Shown here piece by piece: positions 36,637-47,319 of a stretch of 64,000 nucleotides of DNA. The stretch is from Caenorhabditis remanei (taxonomy: Eukaryota; Nematoda; Chromadorea; Rhabditida; Rhabditidae). Position numbers and translations under genes: made by a program. The notes under the pieces are model-generated. The model did no database searches. It had not been told where the DNA came from and saw nothing but the letters and a program-made list of their open reading frames with translations. The DNA is taken from assembly GCF_010183535.1 (NCBI RefSeq), contig NC_071328.1, positions 16,678,001 through 16,742,000 of the forward strand, in the 5' to 3' direction. Each line of letters opens with the position of its first letter. Position 1 is the first letter of the stretch.

Positions 36637-38170
36637 ATGAGAAATAGTTGGGAACCCCTAGATAAGCAAACAAGAAACCGTCTGCGATGCCGAAATATAA
36701 TAATATATCATATTATATTTTTTATCAATCCAATCATCGCGATTCTCAACACTTCCGTGTATACTTCAGTCTACAATCAGTCTCCAGTAACCCATTTCTT
36801 ATTTTGGCACTTTTATTTTTTTAGTTCTTTTATATTCCCTGCAATATTCTACCCTCCACCATTGGAACACAACATGCCATGGTTCTATGCGAACATTTAT
36901 AATACTTTGATAGCTGGGTATTTCATGCTGCAAATAGATTATATGCCTCGAATTCAGCAACTTTCGAATATTCAATTCGGTTTTGTTGGATCACTTTTGT
37001 CTACTTGGTTTATGATGTTTGCATATATTACTGCTGATTTGGACGGGTATTTTGTGGTGAGTTTTGATATTTATAGAAGTTACACTGACACAAAATTGTC
37101 ACTGTAACTTCCAAGACGTATATCTCAAAATTGGGCAGAGCTATCAAAAAGTGGTCAACTACAAAGATGTAGCCCTATTCGAGATCTGTAAAACTAGCCT
37201 ATTCTCTAAATAATATTTGTGAAAAATAAACAAGAATTGAGTTGATGACGGAAACTCAAACAGAAATACATTGTCACACTTCCCCAACAAAAATGTTATG
37301 CCATATTTTTAAAAATTTTATGTTTGTTGGATAGATCATGTCTTAATCTCCATTTTTTTAGTTAACAACTTTTTGATAGCTCCACCCACTTTTCAGATAC
37401 AAGCGTTTCAAGTCTCACCTCTCCTCGTCTCGTTCCCTCTCTCGGTGACACTGGGTAGCCCAAGTTCAACCCATTGTATCTCAAAAGTGGGCGGAGCTAT
37501 GAAAAAGTTGTTAATTACAAAAATGGAGATTAGGACATGATCTATCCAACGAATATAAGATTTAATAGAATTCGTCAGTAGGAATGCTTTAAAAAGTGTT
37601 CTACGATTTTCCAATCTTCAACTGAATTTTCAGATTTCCCGTTGTGCCTACCACGTGTCTACTTTTACTCTTCTTTATTCATTTCTAATGACAACTAGTT
37701 ATGCATCAAATGTCTACATTGATTTCCCATCTGAAAATCGGAAGAAATCGAAATTATTCATTGGAATACTTCATGTCATTCTTGGAGGAATAATTGGATA
37801 TTTATCGACAAGGATTACTGTAAGTTTATCTTCTCTCAATAGAGCGCATTTGCCTCCTAATATATTATTTCAGTTCAACATCACAATCTGCCTGTTTCTT
37901 GTCATTCTCTCCTTCATGTTCTCAATTAATGCATATAATTATTTAACTGTAAATTCGTATTTATTATGTGAACATCGAATGTGGAAATGGGATTTCCAAG
38001 AATCGAGAGGCATCATTTGCCACGTCATCAGAAGACGACGTCATCTCTCGAATCCCTCGGAGATTCTGGATTCAACGATTTCTTTGTCTTCTCAAAAAGG
38101 ATATTTCCAATATGAAGATGATATTCAATTGGATCAGAAATATTATAACGAATGGTTTTTGCGTTGGTGA
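36637..38170 (+). CDS. Family T seven-TM protein, copy T-B (300 aa)
   Basis: Exons: 36637-37056, 37634-37819, 37874-38170, phase-0 introns. The N-terminus MRNSWEPLDKQTRNRLRCRN is shared with T-E, and the two proteins differ at only a handful of residues. It has the same seven-segment layout as the other copies and ends in the YYNEWFLRW tail specific to T-B and T-E. A MITE-2 pair and half elements lie in intron 1 (37,095-37,530). In the upstream flank the T-E sequence reads GCCACACAG where T-B reads GCCACACGG, so a potential splice acceptor AG present upstream of T-E is missing here. Function unknown. Confidence 0.82.
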
Positions 38171-38796
38171 TTAAATAAATATTGCATCTTCCGTAATTTT
38201 TTTAAAATTTTGTCAGTGTAAAAAAATTGCCAACTTTTTTCAAATTTCCTTAGATTTTGTAGAGAACGTCACTGATGTCTCAGTCAATCAATTGTTTCGA
38301 AATTAAATTAGTTTTGTAGATCAAATCCAGGGCTACATTTTTGTAGTTGACAACTTTTTGATAGCTCCGCCCACTTTTGAGATATGCGTCTTTGAAAATG
38401 CCTGCGGGGCTAGAATGCTTATCTACAACTGTCTGGGGTGCCTGCGGCGCTAGAATCCTCTGGGGCGCCTTCGGCGCAAAAATGGTAGCATTGATGGTGG
38501 AACAGCAATCTTTAAAGACGGATATCTCAAAAGTGGGCGAAGCAAATAAAAAAGAAGCAATTAAAAAATTGTAGATCAAAAATAGGGCTTCATTTTTGTT
38601 GTTCACAACTTTTTGCTAGCTCCTCCCATTTTTGAGATATGCACCTTTAAAGTTGGGAATTCGCTAACTTAGTCGTTTTTAGCGCCAAAATGTGATTTTC
38701 ACGTCAAAATGAAGGGAAACTTCCATGTTTACTTTAAAAACTATCCAAAACCTCATTTCCCATGTCGAAAACCACATTTTTAGCAAAAACCAATTT

Positions 38797-38852
38797 TGGC
38801 TGAGTAGTTGTTGGTCAAGGTACACCACTATGAGAACGGGCACCAGGGTTCT
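38797..38852 (+). other. Truncated tRNA-like element
   Basis: TGGCTGAGTAGTTGTTGGTC (A-box-like) is followed by TATGAGAACGGGCACCAGGG and breaks off at GGTTC, in the middle of the B box, where a poly-T run begins. A longer copy in the opposite orientation lies at 49,183-49,252. Confidence 0.6.
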
Positions 38853-39199
38853 TTTTTTGATTTAATTGGTCTTGTAGATCAAAAATAGTGCTACATTTTT
38901 GTAGTTGACAACTTTTCGATGGCTCCGCCCACTTTTAAGATACAAGCGTTTGAAGCTAACGCCATTCTCTCCTCTCTTGGTGGCATTGGGTAGCCCAACT
39001 TCAAGCGGGTGTATCTTAAAAGTGGGCAAACCTAACAAAAAATTGTTAATTAGAAAAATATAGACCGTTTTTCAATCTAAAAAACAAAGTGAACACTTTG
39101 AAAATTGAATGAATATCGAGTTACTGAAGGGATCTCAAAAACGTCCACATTTCAGACTGACTAGAATTCGTTACAATTTCAAACTGCTGTGTCTCAAAA

Positions 39200-40180
39200 G
39201 TGGGTTTAGTTATCAAAAAATTGTCAACTTCGATAATGAAGCTCTGTTTGTGATCTATACACTCCATAAATAATTGGTGTTGTTAGACAATCAGGGAGGT
39301 CGTGATACACTAACAAAGTTGACCATTTTCGACTAAAAACTGCTACAATTGTTGCATTCTTTACGGCCAGTACTGTAACTAGAATTCGAATGAAGAACGT
39401 ATGAATTCTCTTATAATGCATGTAAATATCTACACATATTTTAAAATAATCGAAAATAAAGAAGAAAAAGATTTTCAAAACTTTATTCCTCATATCCTAC
39501 CTGTCTGCTCGCTGCCCAACCCGATCTACCTTCACAGAACAGAAAACTTTAAAAAATGGCAGGTCTACAACTCTCAAGTCGAAAAAACAAAGCTGTAACC
39601 GGAAAGTTTTTTAATTTTTTGTTTTGTTTTCAGATAGAGAATACTTATAAATTCATAACATGATCTGCCCACAATGGTTAACTCTGGAAGGTATTGCAGA
39701 TTCTGAACTGAAATCTTACTGTACATCAGATAATAAATATTAAGAAGGAAAAGTACAGAGTTTTGATGGGAAAACATTTTATCCTTCAGAAAATTGATGA
39801 ACTATTACAATTGCAGAGCAAAAGAAAAACAGTGACAAAGAGTGTTTTTCAGAATTTTCAGCACTATTTCAGATTGTGGACATTCTGAACATCTCATTTC
39901 TCATTCACGACATGACTTTTTAATGGAACGGTTTTCAGGAACTGTAGACATGATTATGTTAATAAAGATTTTGTTCCAATAATGTGTTTTTTTAATTTTC
40001 TGATTTTAGATAAATGTGAAGTTCAGATTCCGGAATGTCATGCAGATTTGACCTGTATTCACAGTGGCAATTATAGTACAATGACTCAATTCCTACAGTC
40101 CCCCTACAGTAATCTGATGACTGTTCGTGTCTTGCCGGAACTTTGGACCGCCCGACCCCTCGACTGTCAAACCAATTGAG
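39200..40180 (+). repeat. Block duplicated upstream of both F genes (copy 2)
   Basis: It aligns with 26,620-27,620. Differences are scattered and include insertions (for example ATTGCAGATTCTG near 39,692). It ends some 370 bp before the F copy 2 start codon. Confidence 0.65.
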
Positions 40181-40546
40181 ATTCCTGGTGAAGGATCTTG
40201 AAAAACACCATCTAAAAATGAAATTTGGAGACAGGGAAATTCACTTCTTTCTGTCACATCTGATTTATGTATTTAGTTACCAGCTGGTGCGCCGTTGACG
40301 CGCTTTCTCGCAGCTCCGCCGCTCGAGTTTACGTGAAAACTTTTCTGGGTATGAACATAATAAAATGTCGATGTACAAACCTCCATTTGTCTTATATATA
40401 TATATATCAATGATTTGAATAAATACGTGAGACGGTCAAAGGGGGGGGGGTGAAAAATTAATATAAATAGAGGAATCTCTCTTGCCATTCTTAGTCTCCT
40501 AATCAGAAAGGTTAAAAACCAAAAAAACACCAGAAGGTAGATAACA

Positions 40547-42263
40547 ATGGACGAAACTGTTCTGCACATAGAAGATGTCCGCCCATATCAAGATCAAGTG
40601 GAGAGAGGTAAACAATTTAGACATCACAACTCCGAGCATTTATTTTACTTCTATTTCAGAACAACAACAAAACCGTGTCATGTCTGTTGTGTCCAAAGTG
40701 ACACTGATCACGTTTTCGATGCTTCTACTTATATCACAATGGTTTTTCTACTCCTTCGCCTGTATAGACCTCTGGCAAGCGGAGATGACTCGGGACCTAA
40801 GTTCTACACAGAACTGGTTTGATTCCACATCGTAAATCTTTATACTTTTGCCAGTTTTTGGTTACTTTAGAGTACAAATAGTAGAGGGAATTATCAGTGC
40901 AGAATAGTCAACAACAAAGAGTTAGAATTGGGTAGTTCACGATTTTCCACCCAAATTTAATTGTGTTTCGCCCAAAATATTAGCGCACCTGAAGATAGCT
41001 CTCCGCCAGCCAACCGTGGTCGAGGGGTGAGCGAGTCGGTCTGTGAAAAACACTATGAAGGTTCGACTCCCCGCATGTGCCGAATTTGTTTGGTTTTTTT
41101 ATTTCCCCTTTCAAAACTTTTTGAGCCGTTTTTTAATTAAATCGAACCAAAACAGCGAACCAATGTGAATGCCGAAGAGCAGTTCTGGTTCGATTTGAAT
41201 GAAAAACGGCGCAAAAGGTTTAAAAAAAGCGAAATAAAAAAAACTTGCCACATGCGGCGGGTCGAACCTCCATAGTTTCCTTCCCAGACCGACTCGCTCA
41301 CCCCTCGACCACGGTTCGCCGGCAGAGAGCAATCTCCAGGTACTGTGATATCTTCGCCGAAACACACTTGAATTTGGATGGAAAGTAGAGTAAATCACCT
41401 GTATTGAATTATCAGAATTCAGATATTCTGAAATTGAAATCAGAATATCTGAATTCTGATTGCCGCGTTATTTAGTTATCCATTTCAGCGTCTATTTGGT
41501 GGTAGTTGTCGTCTCCAGAACCTTCGAAATACCTTGTCTTTCAAAGATGGAGGTGAGTTTTATCATGACTTTCTTCATATTTTTTTTTGTTTTTCAGCTG
41601 AAGCATACTAGCTACCTGTTCAGTATGTCAAAACTGTTGCTCTGTGTAATTTGCTTTCTCGATCAGGATGTACCGCGACGAATCGCCTTCGGCATATGCC
41701 TCGGTGACTAAATTAATGTAGACTTCACATAACATCTTTTCAGGATTTGAAACTACTCAAAATAAAAATTTTGGTCTACCCCGTATCATGGGGTTTGTGT
41801 TGGAAGATTGGTTGAAAGTGTTCATTTATGAAGGAATCGCGTGCTCCACTGGACTAGTGTTGGGAATATTGATACTGGTTTTGAAAATAACCAAAGAGTA
41901 TTATTTTTCCGTCAAATGGATATCTTTGGCTTTCCTTGTACTTCAAGTTCTCGTATGTGTGTCAATTAATGTGAGTTTTGCTTTTACAGAACAACAACGA
42001 AAATATAAATTTTACAGATATGCTTCAAGTACTCATTTTTCCAAAAGAAACTTCTCCTGAGTAGAATGAAATCGGAGAAAAAAGTAGCTGTGGAAGCCGT
42101 CGGATTGTTCAATGCGAAAAGGGCTAAATTTGGGAGTGAGTTCTGTTTTCTTTATGGGCGTCTTTAACTTTCGTCAAAACTGTTTTCTTTTTCAGTGCCA
42201 GAAAGAATCAGAATGCAAGGAGCTCAAGGACAAACTGGTCAGAGAGAAGCTGAAGGAGCATGA
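40547..42263 (+). CDS. Family F multi-membrane protein, copy 2 (271 aa, intact)
   Basis: Exons: 40547-40607, 40660-40831, 41489-41552, 41598-41703, 41744-41970, 42018-42135, 42196-42263. The frame is intact from MDETVLHIEDV to the TGA after QREAEGA. Hydrophobic segments lie near residues 29-50 (TLITFSMLLLISQWFFYSF), 79-87 (VYLVVVVV), 108-117 (LLLCVICFL) and 166-205 (GIACSTGLVLGILILVL and WISLAFLVLQVLVCVSI); the C-terminal ~65 residues are charged. Exon lengths match F copy 1 except for small changes in exons 1, 5 and 7. Intron 5 offers two acceptors; only the later one (TTTTACAG ending 42017) keeps the frame and the length seen in the paralogues. AATAAA at 42310 lies 47 nt after the stop, and T-C starts only 251 bp downstream on the same strand, a spacing compatible with an operon. 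Intron 2 contains a tRNA-like palindrome. No family recognised. Confidence 0.85.
40931..41400. mobile_element. Imperfect palindrome with tRNA-like arms
   Basis: The arms are ~200 bp and roughly 80 percent complementary. The left arm has an A-box-like TGGTCGAGGGGTGAGCG (about 41017-41033) and a B box GGTTCGACTCC (41060-41070). The right arm has the mirrored pair at 41295-41311 and 41259-41268. It sits in intron 2 of F copy 2. The two arms have drifted apart, so it is older than the 23.4-kb palindrome. The sequence outside the boxes does not form a full tRNA acceptor stem, so this is not called as a tRNA gene. Confidence 0.7.
41411..41460. repeat. Perfect hairpin next to a splice acceptor
   Basis: There are two perfectly complementary 21-bp arms (41411-41431 and 41440-41460; first arm begins ATCAGAATTCAGATATTCTG) with an 8-bp loop. 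It ends 28 nt before exon 3 of F copy 2. Confidence 0.85.
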
Positions 42264-42360
42264 ATAGTAGTTTGTATTTGTATGATTATGTGTGGGTCCG
42301 TGCGTATGAAATAAAAGTATTTCCTTGAGCCTTTTTGTTGAATAATTTGTTTCAAAGTTT

Positions 42361-42420
42361 TTTTTAGTTTTCTCTCTCTCTCTCTCTCACCCTCTCTCTC
42401 TCTTTCTCTCCCCCCCCCTT
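42361..42420 (+). repeat. CT microsatellite and C run between F copy 2 and T-C
   Basis: A (TC)n tract runs into nine consecutive C (42410-42418), in the 251-bp gap between two same-strand genes. Pyrimidine-rich gaps of this kind are usual between operon genes in nematodes, but this tract alone is not proof. Confidence 0.7.
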
Positions 42421-42514
42421 ATGCATCTGCCATCTGCTTCTCAACTGTCCTCCTCTTCATTCAACTGACCTCTAGTTATTGATTATTCGAGGACTAATAG
42501 TCTATTCATCTCCA

Positions 42515-44030
42515 ATGATTCACCCTGTCAACACTTCACCACTAGTAAAGAGTAAAATAGACAGCGAAAGAAGAATAAAACTAGAAACCCGTAATATTCT
42601 CACTAAAATAGTGTTCTATGTGATCAATCCATTATTCTTACTACTCGATGGAGCCACTCCATACACAGCAGTTTACAAGCAGCAGTCCCCATTTCTTCAC
42701 TATTTATTCTGGCACTTTTCTGTTTTCCATTTAGTTATATCTCACAGTTTCTTCTATCCAAACATTGTGAAGAATTTGCCATGGTGTCTTACATCTTTCT
42801 ACCATGCATTTACAGTTGGTGCTGTTGTTTGTACACTGGAGAATTTTATGCCTTTTATTCAACAATTATGGATGATGCAAATCGGGTTTATTGGAGCACT
42901 TCTGTCCTCTTGGCTCCTTTTATTCGCATATATCACTATGGATCTAGAAGGGTTTTATGTGGTAAGTTGACAACATCAAATAGATATGTCATAATTTTTA
43001 TCTCGACAAGTTTTGCTCTGCCCACTTTTGAAATGTTTGAAAAATTGTGGCAGTCAAAAATATGGAGGTATTTGAGATCCCCTCAGTAAATCGATGTTTA
43101 TTCAATTTTTACGAGTCTCTGTTTTTTTTGTAGATCAAATCAAGTTCTCTATTTTTGTAGTTGACAACTTTTTGATAGCTCCGCCCACTTTTGAGATACA
43201 CGCGCTTGAAGTTGGGCTACCCGGTGCCACCAAGATAAGAGAGAGGGAGCGTTAGCTTCAAACGCTTGTATCTCAAAAGTGGTCGGAGCGATCGAAAAGT
43301 TGTCAACCGCTAAAAAAGAGAATTGGATTTGGTCTACAAAACTAATTTAGTTTCAAAAAAATTGGTTCATTGGGATATCTGTGACGTTGCCTACAAAACT
43401 TCAGAAAATTTGAAAAAAGTAGGCGATTTTTCTTCACTGAGACTTTCGAGACCCAATTTCAGAAGTAAATTTCTAATATGTTTTCAGATCTCTCGTTGTG
43501 CCTACCACGTATCAACATTCTGTCTTCTCAATTCTTTCGTATTGACAACTAGTTATGCATCAAATGTCTACATTGATTTGCCATCTGAAAATCGGAAGAA
43601 ATCAAAAATGATTTTTGGAATTCTTCACCTTATCCTCGGAGGAATAATTGGATATTTATCGACAAGGATTACTGTAAGTTTATCTTTTTTATAACATTTT
43701 CTCAATAAAGCGCATTTGCCTTCCAACGATATATTATTTCAGTTCAACATCACAATCTGCCTGCTTCTTGTCTTTCTCTCCTACATGTTCTCAATTTATC
43801 TATATAATTATTTAACAGTGAATTCATATTTATTATGTGAACATCGATGGTACAAATGGGAATTCCAAGAATCGAGAGGCATCATTTGCCACGTCATCAG
43901 AAGACGACGTCATCTCTCGAATCCCTCGGAGATTCTGAATTCTTCGTCTTCTCAAAAAGGATATTTCCAATATGAAGATGATATTCAATTGGATCAGAAA
44001 TATTATAATGAGTATTACAGGCTTCGTTGA
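42515..44030 (+). CDS. Family T seven-TM protein, copy T-C (306 aa)
   Basis: Exons: 42515-42961, 43488-43673, 43743-44030, phase-0 introns. This is the most divergent copy in exon 1 (MIHPVNTSPLVKSKIDSERR; TM2-4 strongly changed), while exons 2 and 3 are nearly identical to the others. It shares with T-D a 9-nt deletion in exon 3 (NSSSSQ in place of NSTISLSSQ). Its tail ends EYYRLR. It lies directly downstream of F copy 2. Intron 1 holds a MITE-2 palindrome (43,135-43,325). AATAAA follows the stop by a few bases. Function unknown. Confidence 0.82.
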
Positions 44031-44528
44031 ATTAATAAATATTGCATCTACAGTAATCTTTTTAAAATTTTGTCAGTGTAAAAAAATTGCAGACTTGAAG
44101 AACCCAACTTCTTTCAAATTTTCTTAGGTTTTGTAGAAAACACCGATTTTTTCGAATGTAGGCTAGTTTTGAAGATCAAAAAATGATCTGCATTTTTGGT
44201 GTTGGCAATTTTTTGATAGCTCCGCCCACTTTTGAGATACAAGCGGTTGAGGCCTACTCTCCTTCTCTCCCGGGTAGCAACGCGTAGCCTAACTTCAAAC
44301 GCCTATATCTCAAAAGTGGGCGGAGCAATCGAAAAGTTGCCAACTACAAAGATATAGTCCGCTTTTTGATCTACAAAACAAAGTAAAACCCGTAAAAATC
44401 GAATAAAAATCGAGCTACTGAGAGCGTCTCAAACCCCTCGATATTTTAGATTGACAAGAATTTGTTACAATTTCAAACATTTATATCTCAAAAGTGGGCG
44501 GATTCTCCTGATATCTATTATTTTCCAG
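44031..44528. other. Spacer between T-C and the F pseudogene
   Basis: It contains a MITE-2 palindrome (about 44,165-44,365) and then the same flank found upstream of T-B and T-E. That flank stops abruptly at GATATCTA (about 44,518), where pseudogene sequence begins. This is a rearrangement junction. Confidence 0.7.
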
Positions 44529-45011
44529 CACTCGAAAATTCCATAGGAATGTAGGATGGCAATAGAGTGTTTTGTTGTATTCCAAAAAACTACCGCGCAT
44601 TCATCTCAGAAATGTCGACAACGATTTTTGGGTATTTAACAAGTATATGGTTCATTTCGTTTGGAAAAGCGGAAATTTTATGGAGTATCATTTGTGTCGT
44701 CGTGTACACGCTGTGCTTATTGCACGTGTTGACAGTGGTAGTCGTGTTTGTAAGTGTTGCAGTCAAATGAAAAGAGTGCAAATCTAATTTTCAGTTTTGT
44801 CTAAAATCTCATTACTTCGAGTTAGCCGAAGGACTCCGACATTTGAAGGTTCAGAAGAATAATATTCTGGAGGAATATGGCAACTATAAGATCAATAAGA
44901 ACAAGTTTTTCGGTGAGTGATTGAAATATACCATATTCTGAAAATGTTTTGACACATCACCACCAAATATTTGTAATTAACTTCTTCCTTTCAGGAGCCA
45001 GACGGCGCTGA
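44529..45011 (+). pseudogene. Truncated family F pseudogene (copy 3)
   Basis: Only the equivalents of exons 5-7 remain: 44529-44749, 44795-44912 (118 nt, same as both other copies) and 44995-45011. Exons 1-4 are absent, and sequence homologous to the T-B/T-E upstream flank lies in their place. The exon-5 remnant has an in-frame TAG at 44552-44554, shortly before the DGNRVF match to NATRVF of copy 1. Splice sites of the remnant are still good and it ends ARRR then TGA, as copy 1 ends RRAH. T-D starts 232 bp downstream. An internal ATG near 44,611 could give a short protein, but nothing supports that. Confidence 0.8.
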
Positions 45012-45243
45012 ACATCACATCCACAAGACAAACAAGTGATTTATAACAAGTATATTTTCAAGTTTCTTGTTATATAAAATGTTTTATTTTTCTTTTAACA
45101 AAAAGGTGTTCCTTTCTTCCACAGATACCGTTTGTTTTACATTAGAGCGCGTCTCCACTACCCTTCCTTTGTGTGGTGTCCTTCTGGTCCTCCTCTTACC
45201 CTCCATGTATTGATTTTTGCGTGAGGGCCACTATTTCCTAACA

Positions 45244-46648
45244 ATGATCGACTATGTAGAATCAGAGGATTCTGACATGAACACGAATTGTTTTAAGAGG
45301 AATTATGAATTAGAAGAGAAACATTTGCTCTGGAATCTTCCATTTATAGTCATCAACCCAATATACGCAGTTTTGAATAGAGGAACTTCATACACTTCAG
45401 TCTACAAACAATCCCCATTGATTCATTTCTGTTTCTGGCACTTTTATATTTTCTCCACATTCGTATTACCTACTACATTCTACCCTCCACCAGTGAAAGA
45501 CAACATGCCATGGTTCTTCGCTAACGTTTACAACGTTCTTTCGTTTTATATCACTGCTGATTTTCTTCTATCCAAAAAAATGCCAATTATTCAACAAATT
45601 CGAGATGTTCAAGCCGGTTGTGTTGGCTCTCTTTTGTCTACTTGGTGTATGATGTTTGCATATGTTACTGTAGATTTGGACGGGTATTTTGTGGTGAGTT
45701 TTGATATTTATAGAAGTTACACTGACACAAAATTGTCACTGTAACTTCCAAGACGTATATCTCAAAAGTGGGCGGAGATATCAAAAAGTGGTTAACTACA
45801 AAAATGTAGCCCTATTCAAGATCTATAAAATTAGCCTATTCTCTAAATAATATTTGTAAAAAATAAGCAAAAATTGAGTTGATGACGGAACCTCAAACAA
45901 AAAAATACAGAAATACATTGTCACACTTCCCCGACTGAAATTTTATGCCATATTTTTAAAAATTTTATGTTTGTTAGATAGATCATGTCCTAATCTCCAT
46001 TTTTTTAGTTAACAACTTTACGAATATAAGATTTAATAAATATTGCCTGCAGGGAACGCTATAATAGTACTTTAAACTTGACGATTTTCACTCTTCAACT
46101 GAATTTTCAGATCTCTCGTTGTGCCTACCACGTGTCTACTTTTACTATTCTTTATTCATTTCTAATGACAACTAGTTATGTATCAAATGTCTACATTGAT
46201 TTGCCATCTGAAAATCGGAAGAAATCAAAATTATTCATTGGAATACTTCATGTCATTCTCGGAGGAATAATTGGATATTTATCGACAAGGATTACTGTAA
46301 GTTCATCTTTTTTTAAATCTTCTCAATAAAGCGCATTTGCCTTCCAACGATATATTATTTCAGTTCAATATCACAATCTGTCTGTTTCTCGTCATTCTCT
46401 CCTTCATGTTCTCAATTAATTCATATAATTATTTAACTGTGAATTCATATTTATTATGTGAACATCGATGGTACAAATGGGAATTCCAAGAATCGAGAGG
46501 CATCATTTGCCACGTCATCAGAAGACGACGTCATCTCTCGAATCCCTCGGAAATTCTGAATTCTTCGTCTTCTCAAAAAGGATATTTCCAATATGAAGAT
46601 GATATTCAATTGGATCAGAAATATTATAACGAATATTTGAAGCATTGA
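45244..46648 (+). CDS. Family T seven-TM protein, copy T-D (306 aa)
   Basis: Exons: 45244-45693, 46111-46296, 46364-46648, phase-0 introns. The N-terminus MIDYVESEDSDMNTNCF matches T-A. Intron 1 from ATATTTATAGAAGTTACACT onward matches T-B and T-E rather than T-A, and the exon 3 deletion matches T-C, so this copy is a mosaic. Its tail is shortened to EYLKH. Seven hydrophobic segments as in the others. A likely splice acceptor (CTTCCACAG) lies ~120 bp upstream in the gap to the F pseudogene. Function unknown. Confidence 0.82.
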
Positions 46649-47319
46649 ATTAATAAATATTGCATCTACAGTAATCTTTTTTAAATTTTGTCAGTGTAAA
46701 AAAATTGACAACTTTTTTCAAATTTCCTTTGATTTTGTAGAGAACGTCACTGATATCTCAGTCAACCGATTTTTTCGAAAATAAATTAATTTTGTAGATC
46801 AAATTCAGGGCTACATTTTTGTAGTTGACAACTTTTTGATAGCTCCGCCCACTTTTGAGATATAAGCGTTTGAGGCTTACGCTCCTTCTCTCCCGGGTAG
46901 CAACGCGTAGCCCAACTTCAAGAGCGTGTATCTCAAAAGTGGGCGGAGCTATCGAAAAGTTGTCAACTACAGAAATATAGTCCGCTTTTTGATCTACAAA
47001 ACAAAGTAAAAACCGTAAAAATCGAATAAAAATTGAGTTACTGAGAGGGTCTCAAACCCCTCGATATTTTAGATTGACAAGAATTTGTTACAATTTCAAA
47101 CATTTATATCTCAAAAGTGGGCGGATTCTCCTGATATCTACATTTTGGTATATTTTTCAGCTCATAATATTACGTTAAAGTGAGATCCCCGTTTCTGCCC
47201 GTTTGACAAGTATGCTTGCCACCCAACCCATCTGTTCTCCGGCCATCTGCTCTCCCTTCTGTCCCCCCTCTCCGTTGCCACACAGCATTATTGATTATTC
47301 GGGGACGAATTTCTGCGTA
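46649..47319. other. Spacer between T-D and T-E
   Basis: It contains AATAAA directly after T-D, TTTTGTCAGTGTAA, a full MITE-2 palindrome (46,795-46,995) and the ~300-bp upstream flank shared with T-B. No exon seen. Confidence 0.7.

Larger units (their letters stand above)
38171..40546. other. Spacer between T-B and F copy 2
   Basis: It contains MITE-2 elements (about 38,320-38,650, 38,880-39,060, 39,190-39,350), a repeat related to 1,010-1,150, a truncated tRNA-like element (38,797-38,852) and the duplicated block 39,200-40,180. It also holds a copy of the dispersed TGGYGC...GACGCG motif (40,283-40,308), a run of ten G (40,441-40,450) and the presumed promoter of F copy 2. No coding exon seen. 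Confidence 0.6.

Noticed and set aside
41990..42060. Alternative acceptor at 41989 in F copy 2
   Set aside because: It leads to a stop within 24 codons and breaks the 118-nt exon length shared by all three F copies.
47203..47319. Longer N-terminus for T-E starting at 47203
   Set aside because: The equivalent extension is interrupted in T-B, the added residues are Pro/Cys/Ser low complexity, and a likely splice acceptor lies between.
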